DNA of 64,000 nucleotides from Cronobacter condimenti 1330 (GCF_001277255.1 NZ_CP012264.1:744001-808000), one strand, 5' to 3'. Counted from the stretch's first letter, positions 41,860 through 51,216 are shown. The notes: a model not told the origin generated them from the sequence alone. Program-made: numbers and translations.

Positions 41860-42212
41860 TATCATCTTTTTCTTAGCATTTTATCCTGTGGTTATTTCCC
41901 GCCTCGCTGCCGGTCTGGTCAATCCCCAAATTATTTGATTTATCACTGTCAGGAATGGGCGTGGCGAAATTTACGGTCATAAGCGCCGCTTATATTCAGC
42001 ATATCTCTCCGTTTAACCGCTTTTCTTTGGCGCTACGCGGCCATTTCACATGTGGCACACCCTCTGATTGCTAATTGCCTGCCTCATTTCCAGCGGTTAT
42101 GTTAGGAAGAACATATAACGATAATTAACGACAGGACATCACACCTGTACCAGTGACCGTGCGGAAAATGACTTCTGCCGTCAGTCCGTAAACAAAAGCC
42201 TGGAGGCAAACC
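41860..42212 (+). promoter_or_regulatory. ilvIH upstream control region
   Basis: About 350 bp without a gene. In E. coli the same place holds several Lrp sites and the ilvIH promoter. Here an imperfect inverted repeat GTTATGTT-AGGAAG-AACATATAAC occurs at 42096-42119. I cannot assign individual Lrp sites by eye. The Shine-Dalgarno of ilvI is GGAGG at about 42202-42206. Confidence 0.5.
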
Positions 42213-43937
42213 ATGGAGATGTTGTCTGGAGCCGAGATGGTCGTCCGATCGCTTATCGATCAGGGCGTGAAGCAAGTATTCGGTTATCCCGGTGGCGCCG
42301 TGCTCGATATTTACGACGCGCTACATACCGTTGGCGGGATTGATCATGTGCTGGTGCGCCATGAGCAAGCCGCGGTGCATATGGCCGATGGTCTGGCGCG
42401 CGCGACCGGCGAGGTGGGCGTGGTGCTGGTGACATCTGGCCCTGGCGCCACCAACGCCATTACCGGTATCGCTACTGCTTATATGGACTCCATTCCGCTT
42501 GTGGTGCTATCAGGCCAGGTCGCGACCTCGCTGATTGGCTATGACGCCTTTCAGGAGTGCGACATGGTGGGGATCTCCCGCCCGGTGGTGAAGCATAGCT
42601 TTCTGGTAAAGCAAACCGAAGATATCCCGACAGTACTGAAGAAAGCGTTCTGGCTCGCCGCCAGCGGCAGACCTGGCCCGGTCGTGGTCGATTTACCGAA
42701 GGATATTCTCAACCCGGCTAAAAAGCTGCCTTATGTCTGGCCGGAAACTGTCAGCATGCGTTCCTATAACCCGACGACGCAGGGACACAAAGGGCAGATT
42801 AAACGCGCTCTGCAAACGCTTACCGCCGCGAAAAAACCGGTGATGTATGTGGGCGGCGGGGCTATCACGGCGGCGTGTGAAAATGAACTGCGCGCGGTCG
42901 CGGAAAAACTCAACGTGCCGGTGGTCTCTTCATTAATGGGTCTCGGCGCGTTTCCTGGCACCCACCGTCAGGCGCTCGGTATGCTTGGCATGCATGGTAC
43001 GTTTGAAGCCAACATGACAATGCACAACGCCGATGTGATTTTCGCCGTCGGCGTGCGTTTTGACGATCGCACCACCAATAATCTTGCGAAATATTGTCCG
43101 AACGCCACTGTGCTGCATATTGATATCGACCCGACGTCGATTTCAAAAACCGTGGCGGCAGATGTGCCTATTGTCGGTGATGCGCGGCAGGTATTGAACC
43201 AGATGCTGGAACTGCTTGGCCAGGAAGAGGGCCAGCAGCCGCTGGACGACATTCGCGACTGGTGGCAGCAGATTGAACAGTGGCGTGCCCGCCAGTGCCT
43301 GAATTACGATCGCGAAAGCGGCAGCATCAAGCCGCAGGCCGCCCTCGAAACGCTGTATCGCCTGACTAATGGCGACGCTTACGTGACATCTGACGTGGGG
43401 CAGCATCAGATGTTTGCCGCGCTGTATTACACCTTCGATAAACCGCGCCGCTGGATCAACTCCGGTGGGCTTGGCACGATGGGCTTTGGCCTGCCTGCGG
43501 CGCTCGGCGTGAAGCTGGCGTTGCCGGAGGAAACGGTCGTGTGCGTAACCGGCGACGGCAGTATCCAGATGAATATTCAGGAGCTCTCCACTGCGCTGCA
43601 GTATGAGTTGCCGGTACTGGTGCTCAATCTGAATAATCGCTATCTGGGCATGGTGAAGCAGTGGCAGGATATGATCTATTCGGGTCGCCACTCGCAGTCA
43701 TACATGGAATCGCTGCCCGATTTCGTCAAACTGGCGGAGGCTTATGGGCATATCGGGATTTCCATCACCCGCCCGGAAGAGCTCGAAAGCAAGCTCAGCG
43801 AGGCGCTGGAGCATGTACGCAATAACCGGCTGGTGTTTGTCGATGTTACGGTGGACGGGACCGAGCATGTTTATCCGATGCAGGTCCGCGGCGGCGGAAT
43901 GGATGAAATGTGGTTAAGCAAAACGGAGAGAACCTGA
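42213..43937 (+). CDS. ilvI: Acetolactate synthase III large subunit
   Basis: IlvI with IlvH forms acetohydroxyacid synthase III, the valine-sensitive ThDP enzyme making acetolactate and acetohydroxybutyrate. The 574 residues equal E. coli IlvI. Motifs: the catalytic Glu in VLVRHEQAAVHMADG, SGPGATNAITGIATAY, the FAD-binding middle domain, and the ThDP-binding GDGSIQMNIQELSTA with NLNNRYLGMVKQWQ. It is followed by ilvH with 2 bp between the genes. Confidence 0.98.
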   Translation: MEMLSGAEMVVRSLIDQGVKQVFGYPGGAVLDIYDALHTVGGIDHVLVRHEQAAVHMADGLARATGEVGVVLVTSGPGATNAITGIATAYMDSIPLVVLSGQVATSLIGYDAFQECDMVGISRPVVKHSFLVKQTEDIPTVLKKAFWLAASGRPGPVVVDLPKDILNPAKKLPYVWPETVSMRSYNPTTQGHKGQIKRALQTLTAAKKPVMYVGGGAITAACENELRAVAEKLNVPVVSSLMGLGAFPGTHRQALGMLGMHGTFEANMTMHNADVIFAVGVRFDDRTTNNLAKYCPNATVLHIDIDPTSISKTVAADVPIVGDARQVLNQMLELLGQEEGQQPLDDIRDWWQQIEQWRARQCLNYDRESGSIKPQAALETLYRLTNGDAYVTSDVGQHQMFAALYYTFDKPRRWINSGGLGTMGFGLPAALGVKLALPEETVVCVTGDGSIQMNIQELSTALQYELPVLVLNLNNRYLGMVKQWQDMIYSGRHSQSYMESLPDFVKLAEAYGHIGISITRPEELESKLSEALEHVRNNRLVFVDVTVDGTEHVYPMQVRGGGMDEMWLSKTERT

Positions 43938-43939
43938 TT

Positions 43940-44431
43940 ATGCGCCGGATATTATCAGTTTTACTGGAAAACGAATCGGGCTCGTTGTCGCGTGTAATCG
44001 GGCTCTTTGCGCAGCGTGGCTATAACATTGAAAGCCTGACGGTGGCACCGACCGACGATCCGACGCTTTCTCGCATGACTATTCAGACAGTCGGCGACGA
44101 AAAAGTGCTGGAGCAGATAGAAAAACAGCTCCATAAGCTGGTCGATGTTTTGCGCGTCAGTGAGCTCGGGCAGGGCGCGCACGTTGAGCGCGAAATCATG
44201 CTGGTGAAAATCCAGGCGAGCGGCTATGGCCGTGAAGAGGTCAAACGCAGCGCGGAGATTTTCCGCGGGCAAATTATCGACGTTACGCCGTCGCTCTATA
44301 CCGTGCAGCTGGCTGGCACCAGCGAAAAGCTCGACGCCTTCCTCGCGAGCATTCGCGATGTGGCGAAAATCGTGGAAGTCGCGCGCTCCGGCGTGGTCGG
44401 CCTCTCCCGCGGCGAAAAAATTATGCGTTAA
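43940..44431 (+). CDS. ilvH: Acetolactate synthase III small (regulatory) subunit
   Basis: IlvH gives IlvI full activity and valine feedback inhibition. The ATG at 43940 (MRRILSVLLENESGSLSRVIGLF) yields 163 residues, as in E. coli; the open frame extends 10 codons upstream into ilvI without family likeness. An N-terminal ACT domain (to about 76; the Gly and Asn around NESGSLSRVIGLFAQRGYNIESL contact valine) is followed by the C-terminal IlvN-like domain. A terminator follows. Confidence 0.98.
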   Translation: MRRILSVLLENESGSLSRVIGLFAQRGYNIESLTVAPTDDPTLSRMTIQTVGDEKVLEQIEKQLHKLVDVLRVSELGQGAHVEREIMLVKIQASGYGREEVKRSAEIFRGQIIDVTPSLYTVQLAGTSEKLDAFLASIRDVAKIVEVARSGVVGLSRGEKIMR

Positions 44432-44457
44432 CCGTATTGCCTTCTTGTTATACATCC

Positions 44458-44485
44458 GCCCGGCGTCGCTGCCGGGCTTTTTTTT
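44458..44485 (+). terminator. Rho-independent terminator after ilvH
   Basis: GCCCGGC (44458-44464) and GCCGGGC (44471-44477) form a 7-bp stem with a 6-nt loop, followed by eight T. Confidence 0.93.
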
Positions 44486-44610
44486 GCAGCGGGCGCGACA
44501 GGCGCGCGCAAAACCAGTTGCTCAGGGTATTATTCTGCGCTTAGATGTTAAGGATTTTAACTTATAACCCTTAAAAGGTTATGGAGTAACACTTTTAGTA
44601 AGGGGCAAAC

Positions 44611-45615
44611 GTGAAACTGGATGAAATCGCGCGGCTGGCAGGCGTGTCGCGCACCACGGCGAGCTATGTCATTAATGGAAAAGCCCGGCAGTACCGTGTG
44701 AGCGATAAAACCGTTGAGAAAGTGATGGCGGTGGTGCGCGAGCATAACTACCACCCGAATGCTGTCGCTGCCGGCTTGCGTGCGGGGCGCACGCGCTCTA
44801 TCGGTCTGGTCATCCCCGATCTTGAAAACACCAGCTATACCCGTATCGCCAACTATCTTGAGCGTCAGGCGCGCCAGCGCGGTTATCAGCTTCTTATCGC
44901 CTGTTCCGAAGATCAGCCGGATAACGAAATGCGCTGCATTGAACATCTGCTGCAGCGGCAGGTCGACGCCATTATTGTTTCTACTTCTTTGCCGCCTGAG
45001 CACCCCTTTTATCAACGCTGGGCGAATGACGCGTTTCCAATAGTCGCACTCGATCGCGCGCTGGATCGCGAACATTTCACAAGCGTAGTCGGCGCCGATC
45101 AGGATGATGCCGAAATGCTGGCGAGCGAATTGCGCACCTTCCCGGCTGAAACCGTCCTTTATCTTGGCGCGCTGCCGGAGCTTTCCGTCAGTTTCCTGCG
45201 TGAGCTGGGTTTCCGTAGTGCATGGAAAGATGACCCGCGTGAAGTCCACTTCTTATATGCCAACAGCTACGAGCGAGAAGCGGCGGCGGCATTGTTTGAA
45301 AAATGGCTGGAAACGCACCCGATGCCGCAGGCGCTGTTCACCACCTCTTTTGCGCTGTTGCAGGGCGTCATGGACGTGACGCTTAAGCGTGAAGGGCGTC
45401 TGCCTTCGGAACTGGCTATCGCCACATTTGGCGATAACGAGTTACTGGATTTCTTGCAATGCCCCGTTCTTGCGGTGGCCCAGCGTCATCGTGATGTCGC
45501 TGAACGTGTGCTGGAACTGGTGCTCGCAAGCCTGGATGAGCCCCGCAAACCGCGTCCTGGCCTGACCCGCATTCGCCGTAACCTCTACCGTCGTGGCAGT
45601 CTGAGCCGACGTTAA
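44611..45615 (+). CDS. cra: Catabolite repressor/activator Cra (FruR)
   Basis: Cra is the LacI-family regulator that senses fructose phosphates and switches genes between glycolysis and gluconeogenesis. Translation starts at GTG (44611) with AAGGGG upstream; the product has 334 residues, the family length. The N-terminal helix-turn-helix MKLDEIARLAGVSRTTASYVING and hinge are nearly identical to E. coli, so the operator should be too. The effector domain includes GLVIPDLENTSYTRIANYLE and TFGDNELLDFLQCPVLAVAQ. It is a single-gene unit with a terminator. Confidence 0.98.
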   Translation: MKLDEIARLAGVSRTTASYVINGKARQYRVSDKTVEKVMAVVREHNYHPNAVAAGLRAGRTRSIGLVIPDLENTSYTRIANYLERQARQRGYQLLIACSEDQPDNEMRCIEHLLQRQVDAIIVSTSLPPEHPFYQRWANDAFPIVALDRALDREHFTSVVGADQDDAEMLASELRTFPAETVLYLGALPELSVSFLRELGFRSAWKDDPREVHFLYANSYEREAAAALFEKWLETHPMPQALFTTSFALLQGVMDVTLKREGRLPSELAIATFGDNELLDFLQCPVLAVAQRHRDVAERVLELVLASLDEPRKPRPGLTRIRRNLYRRGSLSRR

Positions 45616-45633
45616 CCGGACAAGAAAAACGAT

Positions 45634-45659
45634 AAAAAGGCAGCTTTGGCTGCCTTTTT
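45634..45659. terminator. Rho-independent terminator after cra
   Basis: GGCAGC (45639-45644) and GCTGCC (45649-45654) with loop TTTG, flanked by five A and five T. Confidence 0.9.
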
Positions 45660-46103
45660 CCGTTATTCGGATAATTCTGGCGCATTTTTACACAACCTGA
45701 CATCGCTTCTTCGCACTATGAAGATGTGAGGTGCCGTATCGGTTTAGTCGTAACCAATCATTTCTTATGTGTAAATTTGTAACGGTAATGAACAGCCGGA
45801 TGACCCGCGTAAGCGTTTTATATTCAAACAGTTCGCAAACAGGTGATAAAAGCGTCCCAAACCACAGCAGACGCTGTTAACTCCAGGGGTTTTACCTTAA
45901 AATGCCGCTCGCGTCGCAAACTCAACACTTAGTCCTCTTCACCGATCGTATTAAGTGGTTTTTAACGGTCCTGTGTGTATTCGTCATTTTTCTTACAAAT
46001 ATTCATAGCGTTAATTTTGCCTCGTCAGGATGGCAGGGATTTTATTTGCCGCTTTCTCTTTGTCAGCGCCGAATCTTTTGTTGAAGGCTGCCCCGGTGCT
46101 GGC
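45660..46103 (+). other. Upstream leader region of the dcw cluster
   Basis: About 440 bp between the cra terminator and the mra promoter without an established gene. It is moderately AT-rich. One 60-codon open frame (45902-46084, MPLASQTQHLV...) has a single hydrophobic stretch (WFLTVLCVFVIFLTNI) and AGGGG 12 bp upstream of its ATG. I do not count it as a supported gene. Confidence 0.4.
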
Positions 46104-46133
46104 TTGACAAGCTTTTCCTCCGCTCCGTAAACT
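46104..46133 (+). promoter_or_regulatory. dcw cluster promoter Pmra
   Basis: TTGACA (46104-46109), 18 bp, then TAAACT (46128-46133). The block TTGACAAGCTTTTCCTC..GCTCCGTAAACTCC is the same as the E. coli mraZ promoter, which drives much of the division and wall cluster. Confidence 0.85.
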
Positions 46134-46136
46134 CCG

Positions 46137-46165
46137 GTGGGTGGGAATTTGTGGGATAAAGTGGT
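46137..46165 (+). promoter_or_regulatory. MraZ-binding repeats
   Basis: GTGGG occurs at 46141-46145 and 46151-46155, and the near-match GTGGT at 46161-46165, spaced 10 bp (one helical turn). An extra GTGGG overlaps at 46137-46141. MraZ represses its own promoter through such direct repeats just downstream of the start of transcription. Confidence 0.75.
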
Positions 46166-46194
46166 GAAAAAGGGCTGAGCTCAGTGAGGCTGGA

Positions 46195-46653
46195 ATGTTT
46201 CGTGGCGCAACGTTGGTTAATCTCGACAGCAAAGGGCGGTTATCCGTTCCGACGCGCTATCGCGATTTACTGAACGATGCCTCGTCCGGACAGATGGTTT
46301 GCACCATCGATATTCACCATCCCTGCCTGTTGCTTTATACCCTGCCCGAATGGGTAATTATCGAACAAAAATTGTCGCGTCTGTCGAGCATGAACCCCGC
46401 AGAACGTCGAGTGCAGCGCCTGCTGCTGGGCCATGCCAGCGAATGCCAAATGGACAGCGCGGGCCGTCTTTTATTAGCACCCGTGTTACGGCAACACGCC
46501 GGATTGACCAAACAAGTGATGCTGGTCGGGCAGTTCAACAAATTTGAGCTGTGGGACGAAGCGACCTGGTATCAACGGGTCAGGGAAGACATCGACGCTG
46601 AGCAGTCATCTTCTGAAGTGTTGTCGGAGCGGCTGCAGGATTTGTCTTTATAA
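46195..46653 (+). CDS. mraZ: Transcriptional regulator MraZ
   Basis: MraZ is an AbrB-like ring-forming DNA-binding protein that represses the dcw promoter and, when in excess, stops division. The 152 residues contain two SpoVT/AbrB half-domains, each with the DxxxR signature: DSKGRLSVPTRYRD near residue 11 and DSAGRLLLAPVLRQ near residue 85. It is the first gene of the dcw cluster; rsmH follows after 3 bp, and its effects may be countered by RsmH. Confidence 0.97.
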   Translation: MFRGATLVNLDSKGRLSVPTRYRDLLNDASSGQMVCTIDIHHPCLLLYTLPEWVIIEQKLSRLSSMNPAERRVQRLLLGHASECQMDSAGRLLLAPVLRQHAGLTKQVMLVGQFNKFELWDEATWYQRVREDIDAEQSSSEVLSERLQDLSL

Positions 46654-46656
46654 AAT

Positions 46657-47598
46657 ATGATGGAAAATTATAAACATACGACGGTGCTCCTTGATGAGGC
46701 CGTTAACGGCCTGAATATACGTCCAGACGGCATTTACATTGACGGCACCTTTGGCCGCGGCGGACACTCGCGCCTTATCCTTTCACAGCTGGGCGAACAA
46801 GGGCGTTTACTGGCGATCGATCGCGATCCGCAGGCGATTGCGGCGGCCGCTGCCATTGCCGATCCCCGTTTCTCCATCATTCACGGCCCTTTCTCAGCGC
46901 TTGCCGATTATGTGTGTGAGCGTGAGCTGCAGGGCAAAATCGACGGCATTCTTCTCGATCTCGGTGTGTCTTCTCCGCAGCTTGACGATCCGGAACGCGG
47001 CTTTTCTTTTATGCGCGACGGGCCGCTTGATATGCGTATGGATCCGACACGCGGGCAATCGGCTGCCGAATGGCTGCGCAACGCCGAAGAAGCGGATATC
47101 GCTTGGGTGTTGAAAACCTTTGGCGAAGAGCGTTTCGCCAAACGTATCGCGCGTGCGATCGTTGAGCGCAACCGCGAATTGCCGATGACCCGTACGAAAG
47201 AGCTGGCGGAAGTTGTGGCTGCCGCAACGCCCGTGAGAGACAAGTTTAAACACCCTGCCACACGAACGTTTCAGGCGGTACGCATCTGGGTTAACAGCGA
47301 GCTCGAAGAGATTGAGCAGGCGCTGAAAGGCGCGGTTAGCGTGCTGGCGCCTGGCGGACGGCTTTCTGTTATCAGCTTTCATTCACTGGAAGACCGCCTC
47401 GTGAAGCGCTTTATGCGTGAGCAGAGCCGGGGTCCACAAGTGCCGGCAGGCTTGCCGATGACCGAAGCACAGTTGCAAAAGCTTGGCGGTCGCGAATTGC
47501 GGGCGCTTGGCAAACTGATGCCGGGCGAGGCGGAAGTCGCTGAGAACCCACGCGCGCGCAGCTCCGTATTACGCGTCGCCGAGAGGACCGGCGCATGA
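46657..47598 (+). CDS. rsmH: 16S rRNA (cytosine1402-N4)-methyltransferase
   Basis: RsmH (MraW) methylates N4 of C1402 in the ribosomal decoding centre. The 313 residues equal E. coli. Visible are YKHTTVLLDEAVNGL, the SAM-binding DGTFGRGGHSRLIL and AIDRDPQAI, LDLGVSSPQLDDPERGFSF, and ISFHSLEDRLVKRFM. Two adjacent ATGs exist (46657, 46660); the first matches E. coli. It ends in an ATGA overlap with ftsL. Confidence 0.98.
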   Translation: MMENYKHTTVLLDEAVNGLNIRPDGIYIDGTFGRGGHSRLILSQLGEQGRLLAIDRDPQAIAAAAAIADPRFSIIHGPFSALADYVCERELQGKIDGILLDLGVSSPQLDDPERGFSFMRDGPLDMRMDPTRGQSAAEWLRNAEEADIAWVLKTFGEERFAKRIARAIVERNRELPMTRTKELAEVVAAATPVRDKFKHPATRTFQAVRIWVNSELEEIEQALKGAVSVLAPGGRLSVISFHSLEDRLVKRFMREQSRGPQVPAGLPMTEAQLQKLGGRELRALGKLMPGEAEVAENPRARSSVLRVAERTGA

Positions 47599-47960
47599 TT
47601 AGCCGAGTGACAGAGACCTTAAGCAAAGTCACCGGATCGCTAAGCAGCAACGAGCGCCATGCGCTGCCTGCGGTGATCGGTGGCGATCTTCTGCGCTACG
47701 GGAAACTGCCGCTCTGTCTGTTTATCGCCATTATCGTGACCGCGATTTTCGTGGTGACCACCGCGCACCACACCCGTTTGCTCACTGCCCAGCGTGAGCA
47801 ACTGGTGCTGGAGCGCGACGCGCTGGATATCGAATGGCGCAACCTGATTCTTGAAGAAAATGCGCTCGGCGATCACAGCCGGGTGGAACGGATCGCCACG
47901 GAAAAGCTGCAAATGCAGCATGTCGATCCTTCGCAGGAAAATATCGTGGTGCAGAAATAA
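47595..47960 (+). CDS. ftsL: Cell division protein FtsL
   Basis: FtsL is a bitopic divisome protein that joins FtsB and FtsQ and helps activate FtsWI. The 121 residues match E. coli: a cytoplasmic N-terminus, one membrane segment (LPLCLFIAIIVTAIFVVTTAH, about residues 36-56), and a periplasmic coiled coil with leucine repeats (LLTAQREQLVLERDALDIEWRNLILEE). It overlaps rsmH by 4 bp and precedes ftsI by 15 bp. Confidence 0.97.
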   Translation: MISRVTETLSKVTGSLSSNERHALPAVIGGDLLRYGKLPLCLFIAIIVTAIFVVTTAHHTRLLTAQREQLVLERDALDIEWRNLILEENALGDHSRVERIATEKLQMQHVDPSQENIVVQK

Positions 47961-47975
47961 GGACTGACCAGGCGA

Positions 47976-49742
47976 ATGAAAGCAGCAGCAAAGACGCTTA
48001 AACCAAAACGTCAGGAAGAACAGGCCAACTTTATCAGTTGGCGTTTTGCGTTGCTTTGCGGCTGCATTTTGTTGGCTCTGGCGTTTCTGCTGGCGCGCGT
48101 CGCCTGGCTGCAGATAGTCGACCCGGACATGCTGGTGCGCCAGGGCGATATGCGTTCGTTACGTGTCCAGGAAGTGTCTACTGCGCGCGGTATGATTACC
48201 GACCGTTCAGGCCGTCCGCTGGCGGTGAGCGTGCCGGTAAAAGCTATCTGGGCTGACCCGAAAGAGCTTCACGACGCGGGCGGCATTACGCTTGATAACC
48301 GCTGGAAAGCGCTCTCCGACGCGCTCAAAATCCCGCTCGACCAGCTTTCCGCGCGCGTCAACGCGAACCCGAAAGGCCGCTTTATCTACCTGGCACGCCA
48401 GGTAAACCCGGATATTGGCGAGTACATCAAAAAGCTTAAGCTTCCGGGCATTCATCTGCGTGAAGAGTCACGCCGTTACTATCCTTCAGGCGCAGTGACC
48501 GCTCACCTCATTGGGTTCACCAACGTAGACAGCCAGGGAATTGAAGGCGTCGAAAAAAGCTTCGATAAATGGCTGACTGGTCAGCCTGGTGAGCGCATTG
48601 TGCGTAAAGACCGCTATGGCCGCGTCATTGAGGATATTTCCTCAACCGACAGCCAGGCGGCGCATAACCTTGCACTCAGTATCGACGAACGCCTGCAGGC
48701 GCTGGTCTATCGTGAACTTAATAACGCCGTAGCCTTTAACAAGGCAGAATCCGGCAGCGCCGTACTGGTCGATGTGAATACTGGTGAAGTACTGGCGATG
48801 GCCAACAGCCCCTCTTACAACCCAAATAACATCACCGGTACGCCGAAAGATGTCATGCGTAACCGTACCATTACCGATGTGTTCGAACCGGGTTCGACGG
48901 TAAAACCGATGGTGGTGATGACGGCGTTGCAGCGCGGCGTGGTGCAGGAAAATACGGTGCTGAATACGGTGCCGTATCGGATTAACGGCCATGAGATTAA
49001 AGACGTCGCGCGTTACAGCGAGCTGACGCTTACCGGGGTTTTACAGAAGTCGAGTAACGTCGGGGTTTCCAAACTGGCGTTAGCGATGCCCTCCTCAGCG
49101 TTAGTAGATACTTACTCACGCTTTGGACTTGGTAAGTCGACCAATCTGGGACTGGTCGGAGAACGCAGTGGCTTATTCCCACAAAAACAACGGTGGTCTG
49201 ACATAGAGAGGGCCACCTTCTCATTCGGCTACGGGCTCATGGTAACGCCGTTACAGTTAGCTCGTGTCTACGCGACCATCGGCAGCTACGGCGTCTATCG
49301 TCCGCTATCGATAACGAAGGTTGACCCGCCAGTGCCAGGCGAGCGTATTTTCCCGGAATCTATTGTGCGCACCGTGGTGCATATGATGGAAAGCGTAGCG
49401 CTCCCGGGCGGGGGCGGCGTGAAGGCGGCTATCAAGGGCTACCGCATTGCGATTAAAACCGGTACGGCGAAAAAAGTCGGGCCGGATGGACGCTACATCA
49501 ACAAATACATTGCTTACACCGCAGGCGTTGCACCTGCCAGCAATCCGCGTTTCGCGCTGGTGGTGGTGATTAACGATCCTCAGGCGGGTAAATACTACGG
49601 CGGCGCCGTTTCCGCGCCGGTCTTCGGGGCCATCATGGGCGGCGTTCTGCGCACCATGAACATCGAGCCGGACGCGCTGACAACGGGCGAAAAAAGTGAA
49701 TTCGTAATTAATCGAGAAGAGGGAACAGGTGGCAGATCGTAA
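47976..49742 (+). CDS. ftsI: Septal peptidoglycan transpeptidase (PBP3)
   Basis: FtsI cross-links septal peptidoglycan together with the glycosyltransferase FtsW and is the target of aztreonam and cephalexin. The 588 residues equal E. coli. It has a single N-terminal membrane anchor (about 24-42), a pedestal domain, and the transpeptidase domain with STVK (catalytic Ser about 307 in FEPGSTVKPM), SSN (LQKSSNVG) and KTGT (IKTGTAKK). The end overlaps the murE GTG by 14 bp. In E. coli the small RNA FtsO is processed from within this coding region; I did not try to locate it here. Confidence 0.98.
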   Translation: MKAAAKTLKPKRQEEQANFISWRFALLCGCILLALAFLLARVAWLQIVDPDMLVRQGDMRSLRVQEVSTARGMITDRSGRPLAVSVPVKAIWADPKELHDAGGITLDNRWKALSDALKIPLDQLSARVNANPKGRFIYLARQVNPDIGEYIKKLKLPGIHLREESRRYYPSGAVTAHLIGFTNVDSQGIEGVEKSFDKWLTGQPGERIVRKDRYGRVIEDISSTDSQAAHNLALSIDERLQALVYRELNNAVAFNKAESGSAVLVDVNTGEVLAMANSPSYNPNNITGTPKDVMRNRTITDVFEPGSTVKPMVVMTALQRGVVQENTVLNTVPYRINGHEIKDVARYSELTLTGVLQKSSNVGVSKLALAMPSSALVDTYSRFGLGKSTNLGLVGERSGLFPQKQRWSDIERATFSFGYGLMVTPLQLARVYATIGSYGVYRPLSITKVDPPVPGERIFPESIVRTVVHMMESVALPGGGGVKAAIKGYRIAIKTGTAKKVGPDGRYINKYIAYTAGVAPASNPRFALVVVINDPQAGKYYGGAVSAPVFGAIMGGVLRTMNIEPDALTTGEKSEFVINREEGTGGRS

Positions 49743-51216
49743 TTTGCGCGACCTTCTCGCTCCGTGGGTAGCTGGTCTGCCTGCGCGAGCTCTGCGGGAG
49801 ATGACCCTGGACAGCCGCGTTGCGGCTGCGGGGGATCTCTTTGTGGCGGTGGTCGGTCATCAGGCGGACGGGCGTCGTTATATCCCGCAGGCGATAGCGC
49901 AAGGTGTAGCTGCCATCGTCGCTGAAGCGAAAGGCGAGGCGACGGACGGTGAAGTCCGTGAGATGCACGGCGTGCCGGTTATCTATTTAAGCCAGCTGAA
50001 CGAGCGTCTCTCCGCGCTGGCAGGACGTTTTTATCACGAGCCGTCCGAGCGCCTGCGTCTTATCGGCGTGACGGGCACTAACGGTAAAACCACTACCACG
50101 CAACTATTAGCGCAGTGGAGCCAACTGCTTGGAGAGACCAGCGCTGTCATGGGCACGGTTGGGAACGGTCTGCTTGGCAAAGTCATCCCGACGGAAAACA
50201 CGACCGGCTCGGCGGTTGATGTTCAGCACGTGCTGTCAGGACTTGCTGAACAGGGCGCGAGTTTCGCCGCGATGGAAGTCTCTTCCCACGGTCTGGTGCA
50301 GCATCGTGTGGCCGCGTTGCAATTTGCTGCTTCCGTATTTACCAATTTAAGCCGCGATCATCTCGACTATCACGGTGACATGGAGCATTACGAAGCGGCG
50401 AAATGGCTGCTGTTTTCCTCGCACCACTATGGTCAGGCAATTATCAATGCCGACGATGAAGTGGGTCGTCGCTGGCTGGCGAAGCTGCCGGACGCGGTCG
50501 CGGTGTCGATGGAAAATAATATAAACCCGGATTGCCATGGCCGTTGGTTGCGCGCCGATGCGGTGGAGTATCACGACCGTGGCGCTACGCTGCGTTTCAG
50601 CTCCTCGTGGGGCGACGGCACTATCGAAAGCCGTCTGATGGGCGCGTTTAATGTGAGCAATTTGCTGCTGGCGCTCGGTACGTTGCTGGCGCTGGGTTAC
50701 CCGCTCGCGGCGCTGCTGGAAAGCGCGACGCGTCTGCAGCCAGTTAATGGCCGCATGGAAGTGTTCAGTGCGCCTGGCAAACCAACGGTTGTCGTCGATT
50801 ATGCCCATACGCCTGACGCGCTTGAAAAAGCGTTGCAGGCGGCGCGTCTGCACTGCGCGGGCAAGCTGTGGTGCGTTTTCGGCTGCGGCGGCGATCGCGA
50901 TAAAGGCAAACGTCCGCTGATGGGCGCGATTGCCGAGCAGTTTGCCGATGTCATCGTCGTGACCGACGACAACCCGCGCACGGAAGATCCGAAAGCGATT
51001 ATTGCCGATATCCTCACGGGCATGCTGGATGCGGGGCGCGCTCGTGTTGTAGAGGGCCGCGCAGAAGCCGTCACCAACGCCATCATGCAGGCGGCGGAAA
51101 ACGACGTTGTGCTGGTGGCCGGTAAAGGTCACGAAGATTACCAGATTGTCGGCACTCGCCGTCTTGATTACTCCGACCGCGTCACTGCGGCGCGCCTGCT
51201 GGGAGCAGTGGCATGA
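49729..51216 (+). CDS. murE: UDP-MurNAc-tripeptide ligase (meso-DAP adding)
   Basis: MurE adds meso-diaminopimelate to UDP-MurNAc-L-Ala-D-Glu. It starts with GTG at 49729 inside the end of ftsI (MADRNLRDLLAPWV) and has 495 residues, as in E. coli. The ATP loop is GVTGTNGKTTTTQLL. The DNPR motif (VTDDNPRTEDPK) marks specificity for DAP rather than lysine, as expected in a Gram-negative. It overlaps murF by 4 bp. Confidence 0.98.
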   Translation: MADRNLRDLLAPWVAGLPARALREMTLDSRVAAAGDLFVAVVGHQADGRRYIPQAIAQGVAAIVAEAKGEATDGEVREMHGVPVIYLSQLNERLSALAGRFYHEPSERLRLIGVTGTNGKTTTTQLLAQWSQLLGETSAVMGTVGNGLLGKVIPTENTTGSAVDVQHVLSGLAEQGASFAAMEVSSHGLVQHRVAALQFAASVFTNLSRDHLDYHGDMEHYEAAKWLLFSSHHYGQAIINADDEVGRRWLAKLPDAVAVSMENNINPDCHGRWLRADAVEYHDRGATLRFSSSWGDGTIESRLMGAFNVSNLLLALGTLLALGYPLAALLESATRLQPVNGRMEVFSAPGKPTVVVDYAHTPDALEKALQAARLHCAGKLWCVFGCGGDRDKGKRPLMGAIAEQFADVIVVTDDNPRTEDPKAIIADILTGMLDAGRARVVEGRAEAVTNAIMQAAENDVVLVAGKGHEDYQIVGTRRLDYSDRVTAARLLGAVA

